From assembly GCA_012521375.1 (NCBI GenBank), contig JAAYMO010000038.1, positions 1 to 51,837 of the forward strand: a DNA stretch of 51,837 nt. Reading direction: 5' to 3'. This document shows positions 1 through 9,574 of this stretch, one piece after another. The notes beneath the pieces are model-generated. The model searched no databases, had not been told where the DNA came from, and saw only the letters and a program-made list of their open reading frames with translations. The stretch's first letter is position 1, and each line of letters begins with the position of its first letter. Source of the stretch: Clostridiales bacterium. GTDB taxonomy: Bacteria; Bacillota; Clostridia; Lutisporales; Lutisporaceae. The position numbers were made by a program, and so were the translations under genes.

Positions 1-2
1 AT

Positions 3-392
3 GAAAATGTAGCCTTTGCCATGGAAGTAACCGAAGCATCTCCTAAGGAAATCAGAAGACAAGTACCCATAATATTAAGCCTTGTAGGACTTAGCAAAAA
101 ATCAAATTTATATCCCAGCCAGCTTTCTGGAGGAGAGCAGCAGAGGGTTTCTCTGGCCAGAGCTATGGTAAATGGCCCATCCATACTTATTGCAGATGAG
201 CCTACGGGCAATCTGGATCCTGACACATCCTGGGAAGTGATGAAGAGTTTAAATGAGATAAACCATAGAGGGACTACAGTGCTAATGGCAACCCATGCAA
301 AAGATATTGTGAATGCTATGAAGAAAAGGGTTATAGCCATCGAAAACGGAACCATAACCCGTGATGACATGAAAGGCGGGTATGGAATATGA
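3..392 (+). CDS. ftsE: Cell division ATP-binding protein FtsE, 5'-truncated by window edge
   Basis: Frame is open from base 3 (ENVAFAMEVTE...); ABC signature LSGGEQQRVSLARAMV and Walker B ILIADEPTGNLD; immediately followed by ftsX. Confidence 0.93.
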   Translation, partial: ENVAFAMEVTEASPKEIRRQVPIILSLVGLSKKSNLYPSQLSGGEQQRVSLARAMVNGPSILIADEPTGNLDPDTSWEVMKSLNEINHRGTTVLMATHAKDIVNAMKKRVIAIENGTITRDDMKGGYGI

Positions 393-1285
393 AGATAAGA
401 ACATACAAGTATTTTATTAAGCAATCTATAAAGAGTATATGGAGAAATAAGATTATGAGCTTAGCTTCCATTGGCTCTGTAATGTCCGCTTTATTGGTTA
501 TAGGTATATTTTTAATATTGGTATTGAATGTGGATTATATGGCAGGAAAATTAGAATCTCAGGTTGAGATAAAAGTTCATCTGATAGATGGTTTAAGCGA
601 AAATATTATAAAAGATATCAAGCAAGAGATAGAAAGCCTTGAAGGAGTAAAAGAGACAGTTTTTGTGTCAAAGGATCAAGCCTTAAAAGAATTTAGCGAA
701 TCTTTAGGTGAAAATTCCTATCTTCTTGAAGGCTTGGAAGGGGACAACCCTTTATCTGACTCCTTCGTAGTCACATTAGAGGACCCAAGGCTTGCTCCTC
801 AGATGACTTTAGCTATTAAGGCCATGTCAAATATTGAAAATGTAGTCTATGGCAAAGAAGTGTTGGAAAAGCTTTTGGATATTACATATTTTTTGAGGAT
901 AGGAAGTCTTGTTATAGTAGGTATATTGTTTTTGATATCTATATTCATCATATCAAATACAATAAAAATAACGGTTTTTGCTAGACGAAGAGAAATTGGA
1001 ATCATGAAGTATATCGGTGCAACGGATTGGTTTGTAAGAGGACCGTTTTTCTTTGAGGGAGTGATATTGGGCTTTTTTGGTAGCATTATATCCATCGGCT
1101 TATTAGCTGCGGGGTATTACTTCTTAGCCCGTTATATAGAGCAGCAAATGTTTGGTCTGCTAGTGGTATCTCTTATGCCTTTTAATGAGGTTTTAAATAC
1201 TTTGATTATTGCACTGTTGATTTTTGGTGTGATAATCGGTTCTCTGGGAAGTATGATATCTATCAGAAAATTCCTAAGGGTATAA
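389..1285 (+). CDS. ftsX: Cell division protein FtsX
   Basis: Four-TM FtsX-type permease (SIWRNKIMSLASIGSV..., RRREIGIMKYIGATDWFVRGPFFFEG); overlaps ftsE stop. Confidence 0.94.
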   Translation: MKIRTYKYFIKQSIKSIWRNKIMSLASIGSVMSALLVIGIFLILVLNVDYMAGKLESQVEIKVHLIDGLSENIIKDIKQEIESLEGVKETVFVSKDQALKEFSESLGENSYLLEGLEGDNPLSDSFVVTLEDPRLAPQMTLAIKAMSNIENVVYGKEVLEKLLDITYFLRIGSLVIVGILFLISIFIISNTIKITVFARRREIGIMKYIGATDWFVRGPFFFEGVILGFFGSIISIGLLAAGYYFLARYIEQQMFGLLVVSLMPFNEVLNTLIIALLIFGVIIGSLGSMISIRKFLRV

Positions 1286-1299
1286 CAGGAGGTAAGAAG

Positions 1300-2445
1300 A
1301 TGAGGTTTTATAAGATATTGGCTGTAGTCTTGGTTTTAGCACTTATCTTTTCTGCCGTGCCAGTATTTGGACAAAAGTATAGTGATGATTTATCAGACCT
1401 ACAAAAAAGGTTAGAAGAGAATAATAGAAAAATTCAATTGACTAAAACACAACAAGCTGCAAAACAAAAAGAAAGTAAAAATGTATCAAAACAGATACAG
1501 GAATTAGACAGCAAGCTGGAAATAGCAGAAAAAAATTTAGAAGTAGTGGAAAACCAGCTATGTGAACTAGAAGGAAAGATAGCCATCACACAAAGGGAAC
1601 TGGATAGAGCTATTGAAGAAGCAGAAGCACAAAGAGAGTTGCTGCATAAAAGGGTAAGAGTAATGTATCAAAATGGTTCAACCAGCTATCTGGCAGTATT
1701 ATTGGATGCTACCAGTTTTAGCGATTTCATATCTAGATTAGATTTGATGAGGAAGATAATCAACTATGATGTTAATTTATTAAAAGAAAGGATTACATAT
1801 AAAGATATCATCGACAGCAAGAAACAACAATTAGAGATGGAACAGCAGCAAAAGGAAGAATTGAAAAATGAAATAGTACAGAAAAAGGAAGAAGTAGAGC
1901 TTACCAAAGAAGAAAAAGAGAAGATATTAAAAGATCTAAACATGGATATTAAAGAATTGGAAAGACAACTTGACAAGTTGCTGGAAGACTCTGCAAATAT
2001 ACAAAAAGAAATAGTCAAGTTACAGTCTTCAGGAGATTATATAGGAGGAGAAATGGCTTGGCCTTCTCCTGGTTACACAAGGATTACATCTCCTTATGGT
2101 AATAGGGTACATCCAATATTGAAAACCAAAAGGATGCACACAGGAGTGGATATAGCGGTGCCTTCCGGCAGTGATATAGTTGCTGCCAATGCAGGAAAAG
2201 TAATATTAGCCAAGTACTATGGTGGCTATGGTAATACAGTTATAATAGACCATGGTGGCAAAATTTCTACTCTATATGCCCATAATTCAAAATTTCTGGT
2301 TAAAGAAGGAGATATAGTTGCAAGAGGAGATGTTATTGCCAAATCCGGCAGTACCGGGTTATCTACAGGGCCTCATCTACATTTCGAAGTGAGAATCAAT
2401 GGTAATCATACCGATCCTATGCCATACATAACTAAGAAGAAGTAA
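1300..2445 (+). CDS. Murein hydrolase activator / M23 peptidase with N-terminal coiled coil (EnvC-like)
   Basis: Signal peptide, long coiled coil, C-terminal M23 motifs (RMHTGVDIAVPSGSDIVAANAGKV, GPHLHFEVRING); follows ftsEX. Confidence 0.9.
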   Translation: MRFYKILAVVLVLALIFSAVPVFGQKYSDDLSDLQKRLEENNRKIQLTKTQQAAKQKESKNVSKQIQELDSKLEIAEKNLEVVENQLCELEGKIAITQRELDRAIEEAEAQRELLHKRVRVMYQNGSTSYLAVLLDATSFSDFISRLDLMRKIINYDVNLLKERITYKDIIDSKKQQLEMEQQQKEELKNEIVQKKEEVELTKEEKEKILKDLNMDIKELERQLDKLLEDSANIQKEIVKLQSSGDYIGGEMAWPSPGYTRITSPYGNRVHPILKTKRMHTGVDIAVPSGSDIVAANAGKVILAKYYGGYGNTVIIDHGGKISTLYAHNSKFLVKEGDIVARGDVIAKSGSTGLSTGPHLHFEVRINGNHTDPMPYITKKK

Positions 2446-2448
2446 TAT

Positions 2449-2476
2449 AAGCTGTGCTTAGTCACAGCTTTTTTAT
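2449..2476 (+). terminator. Rho-independent terminator after M23 gene
   Basis: aagctgtg-cttagt-cacagctt followed by T-run. Confidence 0.85.
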
Positions 2477-2486
2477 TTTGTTTATA

Positions 2487-2515
2487 TTGCATAAACATGG
2501 GGAATAATATACAAT
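2487..2515 (+). promoter_or_regulatory. Sigma-A-like promoter of znuCB-zur-like operon
   Basis: TTGCAT (2487-2492), 17-nt spacer, TACAAT (2510-2515). Confidence 0.65.
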
Positions 2516-2519
2516 GGTA

Positions 2520-2536
2520 TTGCAAATGATTTGCAA
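2520..2536. promoter_or_regulatory. Candidate Fur/Zur-family operator, 17-bp palindrome TTGCAAAT-G-ATTTGCAA
   Basis: Perfect inverted repeat just downstream of the predicted -10, upstream of a metal ABC transporter operon containing a Fur-family gene. Confidence 0.7.
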
Positions 2537-2560
2537 AGACATTATTCTGGAGTGAATGAA

Positions 2561-3271
2561 TTGAAGGATATGGAAAATGTAGTATTGAGAGGAGAGAAAA
2601 TATCCTTTTCCTACGATGGCGTGAAAGTGCTGAAAGATTGCAGCTTTTCAGTGAGGAGTAAAGATTTTGCAGCAGTAGTAGGTTCCAATGGTGCCGGAAA
2701 GAGTACCCTTCTTAAGATATGCCTGGATCTATTGAAGCCAGATGAGGGTAATATTTGGCTGTTTGAGAAACCTATAGATAAATTCCAAGAATGGGATAAG
2801 ATAGGCTATGTGCCTCAAAGAATATTAAATTTAAATCTTGGATTTCCTGCTACAGTTGAGGAAGTAGTAAGCTTACCATTGCATATAACAAATAAACTAA
2901 AGAATCTGAGCAAAAAGGATAAGATAAATTTGACAGACAAAGCCCTAAAAGCTGTGGGCATGGAAAATTATAAGAAAAGACTTATTGGTAGACTTTCTGC
3001 GGGGCAACAGCAGAGGATATTCATTGCAAAAGCTTTGATAAGTTCGCCTAAGCTTTTGTTTTTAGATGAGCCTACGACAGGGATAGATAATGAGACAGAA
3101 GAAGATTTCTATAATTTGATATACAAGTTGAACAAAGAAGAAGGAATAACTATAGTTATGGTAACTCATGATTATACAGATATAAAATCAATGGTAAGCA
3201 GGGTAATACAGATAAGCGATGGCAGTATATCAGAGAGCATTCATAATGTTGAGGATGGAGATATAAGATGA
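2561..3271 (+). CDS. znuC: Metal (zinc/manganese-type) ABC transporter ATPase, ZnuC-like
   Basis: Walker A GSNGAGKST, signature LSAGQQQRIFIAKAL, Walker B LLFLDEPTTGID. TTG at 2561 (or ATG 2570) preferred over the track start 2531, which lies inside the palindrome; ggagtg RBS at about 2549-2554. Confidence 0.85.
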   Translation: MKDMENVVLRGEKISFSYDGVKVLKDCSFSVRSKDFAAVVGSNGAGKSTLLKICLDLLKPDEGNIWLFEKPIDKFQEWDKIGYVPQRILNLNLGFPATVEEVVSLPLHITNKLKNLSKKDKINLTDKALKAVGMENYKKRLIGRLSAGQQQRIFIAKALISSPKLLFLDEPTTGIDNETEEDFYNLIYKLNKEEGITIVMVTHDYTDIKSMVSRVIQISDGSISESIHNVEDGDIR

Positions 3272-4077
3272 TAGAAGCATTTCAATATGAATTTATGCAA
3301 AGGGCTTTTATAGCCGGCATAATGGTGGCCATAACATGTCCTCTTATAGGGATTTTTATAGTTCTGAAAAGATTGTCTATGATAGGCGATACATTATCCC
3401 ATGCATCCTTAGCAGGTGTAGCTGCAGGGATGCTCTGGGGTTTCTATCCTTTTTGGGGAGCCCTCATTTTTTCTGTTATTGGAGCCTTGGCTATCGAAAG
3501 ACTAAGAAAAACCTTTTCCAAATATGCTGAAATATCCAACTCAATCATATTATCAGCAGGTATTGGGTTAGCGGTGGTGATGATTGGTCTAGCAAAAGGT
3601 TTTAATACAGATCTGATGGGATATATGTTTGGGAGTATTGCAGCTGTGAATTCTCAGGACATCTTAATTATGAGTCTATTGAGCCTAATAATAATTTTTT
3701 CTGTTATAATATTGCATAAGAAACTTTTTTATATAGCTTTTGATGAAGAAGGTGCACAAATTTCCGGCATGGCAGTAAACTTTTTAAATATGTATCTGAC
3801 TATTCTTACAGGCCTTACTGTAGTAGTGGCCATGAGGATAGTAGGAATATTTATGGTATCATCAATGCTGGTTGTACCTGTGGCTGCTGCCATACAGACC
3901 GGCAAAGGCTTTATAAAAACCATATTTATATCAGTAATTTTTGCATTGATATCAGTCATATTTGGACTAATTATATCCTACTATTTAGATATTGCTCCCG
4001 GTGGAACCATTGTATTATTATCAGTTTCAATATTAATTATTGTGCTGATAATAAAAGCCATTAAAAAAGAAAAATAA
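3268..4077 (+). CDS. znuB: Metal ABC transporter permease, ZnuB-like
   Basis: ABC-3 family permease (GDTLSHASLAGVAAGML, VVAMRIVGIFMVSSMLVVPVAAA). Confidence 0.88.
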   Translation: MIEAFQYEFMQRAFIAGIMVAITCPLIGIFIVLKRLSMIGDTLSHASLAGVAAGMLWGFYPFWGALIFSVIGALAIERLRKTFSKYAEISNSIILSAGIGLAVVMIGLAKGFNTDLMGYMFGSIAAVNSQDILIMSLLSLIIIFSVIILHKKLFYIAFDEEGAQISGMAVNFLNMYLTILTGLTVVVAMRIVGIFMVSSMLVVPVAAAIQTGKGFIKTIFISVIFALISVIFGLIISYYLDIAPGGTIVLLSVSILIIVLIIKAIKKEK

Positions 4078-4096
4078 CTATTTGGCGGTGATAAAG

Positions 4097-4528
4097 TTGA
4101 GCAATAGGATAAATGCCGAAAAAATACTCAAGAATAGAGGATATAAGCTGACTAAGCAAAGAAAAGTGATAATTGAAGCATTAAGCAATAGGGGAGGCCC
4201 ATATACAGCCAATGAGGTATTTTCTCTTGTCAGCAATAAATATTCTGGTATTAATTTTTCTACTATTTATAGAAATCTTGAACTTTTAGTCAAATTAGGC
4301 ATTGTTGAAAAACTCAATATAAATGATGAATGTTGCCACTTTAAACTAGCAGGAAAAAACCATCACCACCATATTATATGCAATAAATGTGGAGAAATAA
4401 AAGAAATAGATATATGTCCTTTCAAAGAAATAGTAAATATAAATAAGTTCAAGGAATTGGATTTCCAACCTATAGAGCACAGATTTGAGATATTTGGGAT
4501 ATGCAGTAAATGTAGAAGTAAGGAATAA
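4097..4528 (+). CDS. Fur-family transcriptional regulator (Zur/PerR-like)
   Basis: Winged-helix FSTIYRNLELL, HHHHIICNKCGEI, CSKC. Likely TTG start 4097 after ggcggtga; track start 4082. Confidence 0.88.
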   Translation: MSNRINAEKILKNRGYKLTKQRKVIIEALSNRGGPYTANEVFSLVSNKYSGINFSTIYRNLELLVKLGIVEKLNINDECCHFKLAGKNHHHHIICNKCGEIKEIDICPFKEIVNINKFKELDFQPIEHRFEIFGICSKCRSKE

Positions 4529-4644
4529 ACAATAAAATATGAAATATACATCATATTAATAGAATTAATGATATAATAGCTTAATAGGATATTATTGGTG
4601 TACGAAATAGGTGTGCAGGCCCAAAAATGTTGCGAGGTGTATTT

Positions 4645-5844
4645 ATGGTAAAAAGAAAACAACTGATTATTGCTGTTCTACTTTCTGTTATAGTAACTGC
4701 GATACTAACTTTTACAATTACTAATTTAGTATCTTTCACCATTGGAAGCAGAGTAATTCTATCAAAAGAAGATTATAAACTGGTTAAAGAAGTTCAGAAA
4801 CTATTAACTCTTAAAAAGTACATAGACAAAAACTATCTAGAGCATGTTGATTCAGAAAAACTCATCGAGGGCGCTGCAAAAGGAATGTTTGAAGCATTGG
4901 AAGACCCTTATTCAGTTTACATGAATCAAAAAGAGTTTAAAGAATTTAATGAAGCAACTTCTGGTTCCTATGGCGGGATAGGCGTTATAGTTACTGATAA
5001 AGATGGGTATGTAACTGTGGTGGCTCCTATAGAAAATACACCTGGCGAAAGAGCTGGTTTAAGAACCGGTGATAAGATAATAAAAGTTGATGATACGGAA
5101 GTGACGGGTATAGGCTTGGAAAAGGCTACTTCACTGATGAAAGGGAAAAAAGGTACAAAAGTGGTTTTAACAATAGTGAGGGAAAACAGAACAGAGCCTA
5201 TAGTTATAGAAATTGAAAGAGAAGATATAGTTTTACAAACAGTAAAGTCAGAAATTTTGAATGATGGAATCGGTTATATAAGGATCAGTATGTTTGATGA
5301 AGATACAGGCAAAGAATTTAAGAAGGCATTGGCTGAAATCAAAGAAAAGAAGGCAAAAGGTTTAATCATTGATTTGAGGCAGAATCCTGGAGGTTATGTA
5401 AGTCAATGTATTCAAGTGGCGGATGAATTGCTGGATGAAGGAATTATATTCTATACCGAAGATAAAGGAAAGAATAGGGTAGCAACCAAATCAAAAAAAG
5501 GAAAGATTGATATACCTTTTGTAATTCTTGTTGATGAAGGAAGCGCCAGTGCGTCTGAAATACTTTCAGGTGCTGTCAAAGATAGAAAAGCAGGGTTACT
5601 AATAGGAACAAAAACTTTTGGAAAAGGATTGGTTCAATCTGTAGAAAAATTAAATGACGGTAGTGGATTTAAATTGACTATACAAAAGTATTTTACTCCT
5701 AATGGTACTGATATAAATAAAGTTGGTATTGAGCCCGATATTGAGGTTAAGCCTTTAAAAATACTGGAGGGGCAGGATCCTGAAGATGTAGAGGATGTCC
5801 AACTGAAAAAAGCTATTGAAGAAATACAAAAGTTAATAAGATAA
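4645..5844 (+). CDS. S41 family C-terminal processing peptidase with PDZ domain (CtpA/B-like)
   Basis: PDZ GGIGVIVTDKDGYVTVV; catalytic region DEGSASASEILSGAVKDRK...GTKTFGKGLVQ. ATG 4645 preferred over 4627 because GAGGTG precedes it. Confidence 0.92.
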   Translation: MVKRKQLIIAVLLSVIVTAILTFTITNLVSFTIGSRVILSKEDYKLVKEVQKLLTLKKYIDKNYLEHVDSEKLIEGAAKGMFEALEDPYSVYMNQKEFKEFNEATSGSYGGIGVIVTDKDGYVTVVAPIENTPGERAGLRTGDKIIKVDDTEVTGIGLEKATSLMKGKKGTKVVLTIVRENRTEPIVIEIEREDIVLQTVKSEILNDGIGYIRISMFDEDTGKEFKKALAEIKEKKAKGLIIDLRQNPGGYVSQCIQVADELLDEGIIFYTEDKGKNRVATKSKKGKIDIPFVILVDEGSASASEILSGAVKDRKAGLLIGTKTFGKGLVQSVEKLNDGSGFKLTIQKYFTPNGTDINKVGIEPDIEVKPLKILEGQDPEDVEDVQLKKAIEEIQKLIR

Positions 5845-5856
5845 CTGAGGTGTCAA

Positions 5857-7116
5857 ATGGTTACTTTTTTAAAAGTTTCGGAAATGATTATAGTATCCAT
5901 AGGTTCTTTGATATTGAATCCATTGTTCTGGATTGTAATAGGAATAGCATATGTTATGTATAATAAGAATACATATGCGGAAGAAAAAATGTTGGGATAT
6001 AAAATTTCCCCATGGACAAAATTAAAAAATTCCGTGTTAGCAGGACTATTGGCTGGACTATTGGGTAGTGGAGTATCAGTTTTTTTGGGAATTACTGTAG
6101 AACAATATGGAGTAAATTCAGGTTATGGGACCTCAGGGATATTATATCTATGGATGATAGCTTTATCGCTTTCCTTGTTCAATTTAAGATATTTATGTTT
6201 TTCCTACGCAGGGGGCATTGTTGCTCTTATGAATCTGATATTTGGATTTCCAAGTATTAATCCCATAGGTATAATAGCTTTAGTAGGAATTCTCCATTTG
6301 GTGGAAAGCTTGCTGATATGGCTTGATGGATTTTCTGATGCTGTACCTGTATTTCTGAAGCGAAAGGACGGAAATATAGTAGGAGGCTATATCATGAATA
6401 GGATATGGCCTCTTCCAATGATGATACTATTTGCAATGCTTGTTATGGAGGGAGTCGGAGATTCTGTATCTATGCCAGATTGGTGGCCTATAATTGGAGA
6501 ATCTGGTTTAGGCTTAAATAAAAATGAATTGATGTATGTTATCCAACCAATACCTGTTCTTTTAGGATATGGAGATATGGCCATCACTAAAACTCCCGAG
6601 AAAAGATGCAGAGATTCTGCCTTAGGTCTTTTTATTTACAGCATAATATTGATAATGCTTGCAGTGGCTGGATCAAGGATACATATATTTACATATTTAG
6701 CTGCTATTTTTGCACCTTTAGGCCATGAATTATTGATCATATACGGACAGAAAACGGAGGAGAGAGGAAAGGCTATATTTGATGTTCCTGAAAGAGGTTT
6801 GAAGGTACTGTATTGTTTCAAAGGATTTGTGGGAGCAAAGATGAATATTGAACCTGGGGATATTATCTTGGCTATAAATAACAATAGAATAGACCATGAA
6901 GAAGATTTAGCTGCTTTTTTAAGCAATAGCCCTACATATATTTGGATGGATGTTATTAAGCTAAATGGAGAAAGAAAGGTTTTTGAGCACAAAGATTATG
7001 CAAGGGGTATATCAAGCCTTGGATTGCTGATAGTACCAAAAAAACCCAATATGTACATGGAGTTGAAAACTAGTTCAAGACTTATTAACAGTATCAAATC
7101 ATTATGGAAGAAGTAA
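5857..7116 (+). CDS. Multi-TM membrane protein with C-terminal PDZ domain (MinJ-like architecture)
   Basis: Multiple TM segments, then PDZ-like GFVGAKMNIEPGDIILAINNNRIDHEEDLAAFL; directly downstream of S41 peptidase. Confidence 0.75.
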   Translation: MVTFLKVSEMIIVSIGSLILNPLFWIVIGIAYVMYNKNTYAEEKMLGYKISPWTKLKNSVLAGLLAGLLGSGVSVFLGITVEQYGVNSGYGTSGILYLWMIALSLSLFNLRYLCFSYAGGIVALMNLIFGFPSINPIGIIALVGILHLVESLLIWLDGFSDAVPVFLKRKDGNIVGGYIMNRIWPLPMMILFAMLVMEGVGDSVSMPDWWPIIGESGLGLNKNELMYVIQPIPVLLGYGDMAITKTPEKRCRDSALGLFIYSIILIMLAVAGSRIHIFTYLAAIFAPLGHELLIIYGQKTEERGKAIFDVPERGLKVLYCFKGFVGAKMNIEPGDIILAINNNRIDHEEDLAAFLSNSPTYIWMDVIKLNGERKVFEHKDYARGISSLGLLIVPKKPNMYMELKTSSRLINSIKSLWKK

Positions 7117-7123
7117 AATAAAT

Positions 7124-7157
7124 AAGAAAGGCCAAGCCTTTCTTACTTATTTTTTTT
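7124..7157 (+). terminator. Terminator after PDZ membrane protein
   Basis: aagaaaggc-caa-gcctttctt, then T-rich tract. Confidence 0.75.
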
Positions 7158-7307
7158 AAAACCATTGTTTTTTATAGTATAATCCAAGAGCTCCTGGAAA
7201 GCGGAGCTTTCTTTGTGACTTATGCTTTCAAAATATCTATATATTTCATAAAACCTATCATTGCTATTTTTTGGTTGTTTGATATTAGAATTGAAATTTT
7301 TTTTCAT
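7143..7307 (-). CDS. Small 54-aa ORF, uncharacterised, not in the supplied track
   Basis: MKKNFNSNIKQPKNSNDRFYEIYRYFESISHKESSAFQELLDYTIKNNGFKKNK*; GAGGTG RBS upstream of ATG on the minus strand. Confidence 0.55.
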   Translation of the reverse strand: MKKNFNSNIKQPKNSNDRFYEIYRYFESISHKESSAFQELLDYTIKNNGFKKNK

Positions 7308-7509
7308 TTAACTACACCTCAGAATTATAAAATTTATTATTATTATATTATCAACTATTAATAATATTACAATAAAATTTAAATTTATGCAACAACTTTT
7401 TTTAAATATACAAAAATATGTATATATTTCCGCTTTGTACAATGATATTTACCATTATAATTCACAGGCGATATTATCCCAGAATAAATCTATTATCCTC
7501 TTTAATCTG

Positions 7510-7538
7510 TTGACAGGTATAGATTATAGTAATATAAT
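7510..7538 (+). promoter_or_regulatory. uvrB promoter, perfect sigma-A consensus
   Basis: TTGACA (7510-7515), 17-nt spacer, TATAAT (7533-7538). Confidence 0.9.
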
Positions 7539-7544
7539 CTATAC

Positions 7545-7556
7545 GAACACTTGTTC
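7545..7556. promoter_or_regulatory. LexA (DinR-type SOS) operator
   Basis: GAACACTTGTTC = GAAC-N4-GTTC, preceded by C, at the expected +1 of the uvrB promoter. Confidence 0.9.
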
Positions 7557-7576
7557 TAAACGTTGGAGGTGTTTCC

Positions 7577-9553
7577 ATGAATGAATTTAAAATTGTATCG
7601 GATTTTAAACCAACAGGCGATCAGCCTCAGGCTATTGCCCAATTGGTTGATAGTATAAATAATGGGGAAAGATTTGTTACATTGAAAGGTGTTACAGGCT
7701 CAGGAAAGACATTTACTATGGCAAATGTCATTGAAAAAGTGCAAAAACCTACCTTGGTCTTGGCTCATAACAAGACATTGGCTGCTCAGCTTTGCAGTGA
7801 GTTTAAGGAGTTTTTTCCTCATAATTGTGTAGAATATTTTGTCAGCTATTATGACTATTATCAGCCTGAGGCTTATGTGCCACATACAGACACATATATA
7901 GAGAAGGATGCCCAGATAAATGAGGAGATAGACAAGCTCAGGCACTCTGCAACTGCAGCCCTGTTTGAGAGAAGAGATGTTATAATAGTGGCTTCAGTGT
8001 CATGCATATACGGCCTTGGAGATCCGGAAGACTATAGAGATCTGGTACTGTCTCTAAGGAAAGGCATGACAAAGGATAGAGACGAGGTTTTGAGAAAATT
8101 GGTGGATATACAGTATATGAGAAATGATATTAATTTTATCAGAGGGACCTTCAGGGTAAGGGGAGATGTGGTAGAGATATTTCCTGCCGCTTCTTCTGAT
8201 AAGGCCATAAGGGTTGATTTTTTCGGCGATGAAATAGAGAGGATATTAGAATTTGACTCTCTTACAGGCAATGTGGTAGGCGAGAGACAGCATGTTTTCA
8301 TTTACCCGGCTTCTCATTATGCAACTACACAGGAAAAGCTTCGAAGAGCCATTGTATCAATTGAAGAAGAATTGGAGCAGAGAGTTAAGGAGCTAAAAGA
8401 GCAGGGGAAGCTGCTTGAAGCCCAGAGATTGCTGCAAAGAACAAATTTTGACATTGAAATGATGCAGGAATTAGGTTATTGTTCTGGTATTGAGAATTAT
8501 TCAAGGCATATAAGTGGCAGGGAGCCAGGAAGTCCTCCCTATACCCTTTTAGATTTTTTTCCTAAAGATTATCTGATGATAATAGATGAATCCCATGTCA
8601 CTATTCCTCAAGTTAGGGGAATGTATTTTGGAGATAAATCTAGGAAAGATTCTTTAGTTGAGTACGGTTTCAGGCTTCCTTCCGCTTATGACAATAGGCC
8701 ATTGAACTTTCAAGAATTTGAATCGAAACTCAATCAAGTAATATTTGTAAGTGCTACTCCGGCAGTCTATGAGACAGAAAAAAGCAGCAAAATAGTAGAG
8801 CAATTGATCAGACCTACAGGGTTGTTAGATCCGGAAGTAGTGGTGAAGCCGGTTAAGGGTCAGATTGATGATCTCATTGGAGAAATAAAACTCAGAATTG
8901 AAAAGAATCAGAGAGTTTTGATTACCACACTGACTAAAAAGATGGCTGAAGATTTGACTTCATACTTAAAAGAATTGGATATTAAAGTCAGGTATCTTCA
9001 TTCCGATATTGATACAATAGAAAGAATGGAGATAGTAAGAGATTTAAGATTAGGTGAATTCGATGTGCTTGTAGGCATAAACCTTCTGAGGGAAGGGCTG
9101 GATCTGCCAGAGGTATCTCTGGTAGCTATCTTGGATGCAGACAAAGAAGGCTTTTTACGATCTGAAACTTCATTGATACAGACCATAGGAAGGGCTGCCA
9201 GAAATGCTGAAGGTAAAGTCATCATGTATGCTGATACCATAACCGAATCTATGAGAAAAGCCATCAGCGAAACCAACAGGAGGAGAAAGATACAAAGTGA
9301 CTATAATAAGAAGCATGATATCACTCCTAAAACTATTTATAAAGCCGTTAGAGAGGTTATAGAGGCTACAAAGACCGGTGAAGAAATAGAAAAATATAAT
9401 GTGAAACAGCAAAAAGGGAAAATAAATAAGGAAGAAATAAAGACTATAATTGAAGCTCTGGAACAAGAAATGAAGGAGCATGCTAAAAATCTTGAATTTG
9501 AGAAGGCTGCAGAATTAAGAGACAGGATAAAAGAACTTCAAAGCAGAATTTAA
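7577..9553 (+). CDS. uvrB: Excinuclease ABC subunit B
   Basis: [46 protein letters not shown]-terminal UVR motif. Confidence 0.98.
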   Translation: MNEFKIVSDFKPTGDQPQAIAQLVDSINNGERFVTLKGVTGSGKTFTMANVIEKVQKPTLVLAHNKTLAAQLCSEFKEFFPHNCVEYFVSYYDYYQPEAYVPHTDTYIEKDAQINEEIDKLRHSATAALFERRDVIIVASVSCIYGLGDPEDYRDLVLSLRKGMTKDRDEVLRKLVDIQYMRNDINFIRGTFRVRGDVVEIFPAASSDKAIRVDFFGDEIERILEFDSLTGNVVGERQHVFIYPASHYATTQEKLRRAIVSIEEELEQRVKELKEQGKLLEAQRLLQRTNFDIEMMQELGYCSGIENYSRHISGREPGSPPYTLLDFFPKDYLMIIDESHVTIPQVRGMYFGDKSRKDSLVEYGFRLPSAYDNRPLNFQEFESKLNQVIFVSATPAVYETEKSSKIVEQLIRPTGLLDPEVVVKPVKGQIDDLIGEIKLRIEKNQRVLITTLTKKMAEDLTSYLKELDIKVRYLHSDIDTIERMEIVRDLRLGEFDVLVGINLLREGLDLPEVSLVAILDADKEGFLRSETSLIQTIGRAARNAEGKVIMYADTITESMRKAISETNRRRKIQSDYNKKHDITPKTIYKAVREVIEATKTGEEIEKYNVKQQKGKINKEEIKTIIEALEQEMKEHAKNLEFEKAAELRDRIKELQSRI

Positions 9554-9574
9554 ACTAGTTGATGGGGTGTAATA

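Noticed and set aside
7387-7584. Plus-strand 65-aa ORF upstream of uvrB
   Set aside because: Runs through the consensus promoter and LexA box, AT-rich composition, no RBS, overlaps the uvrB start.
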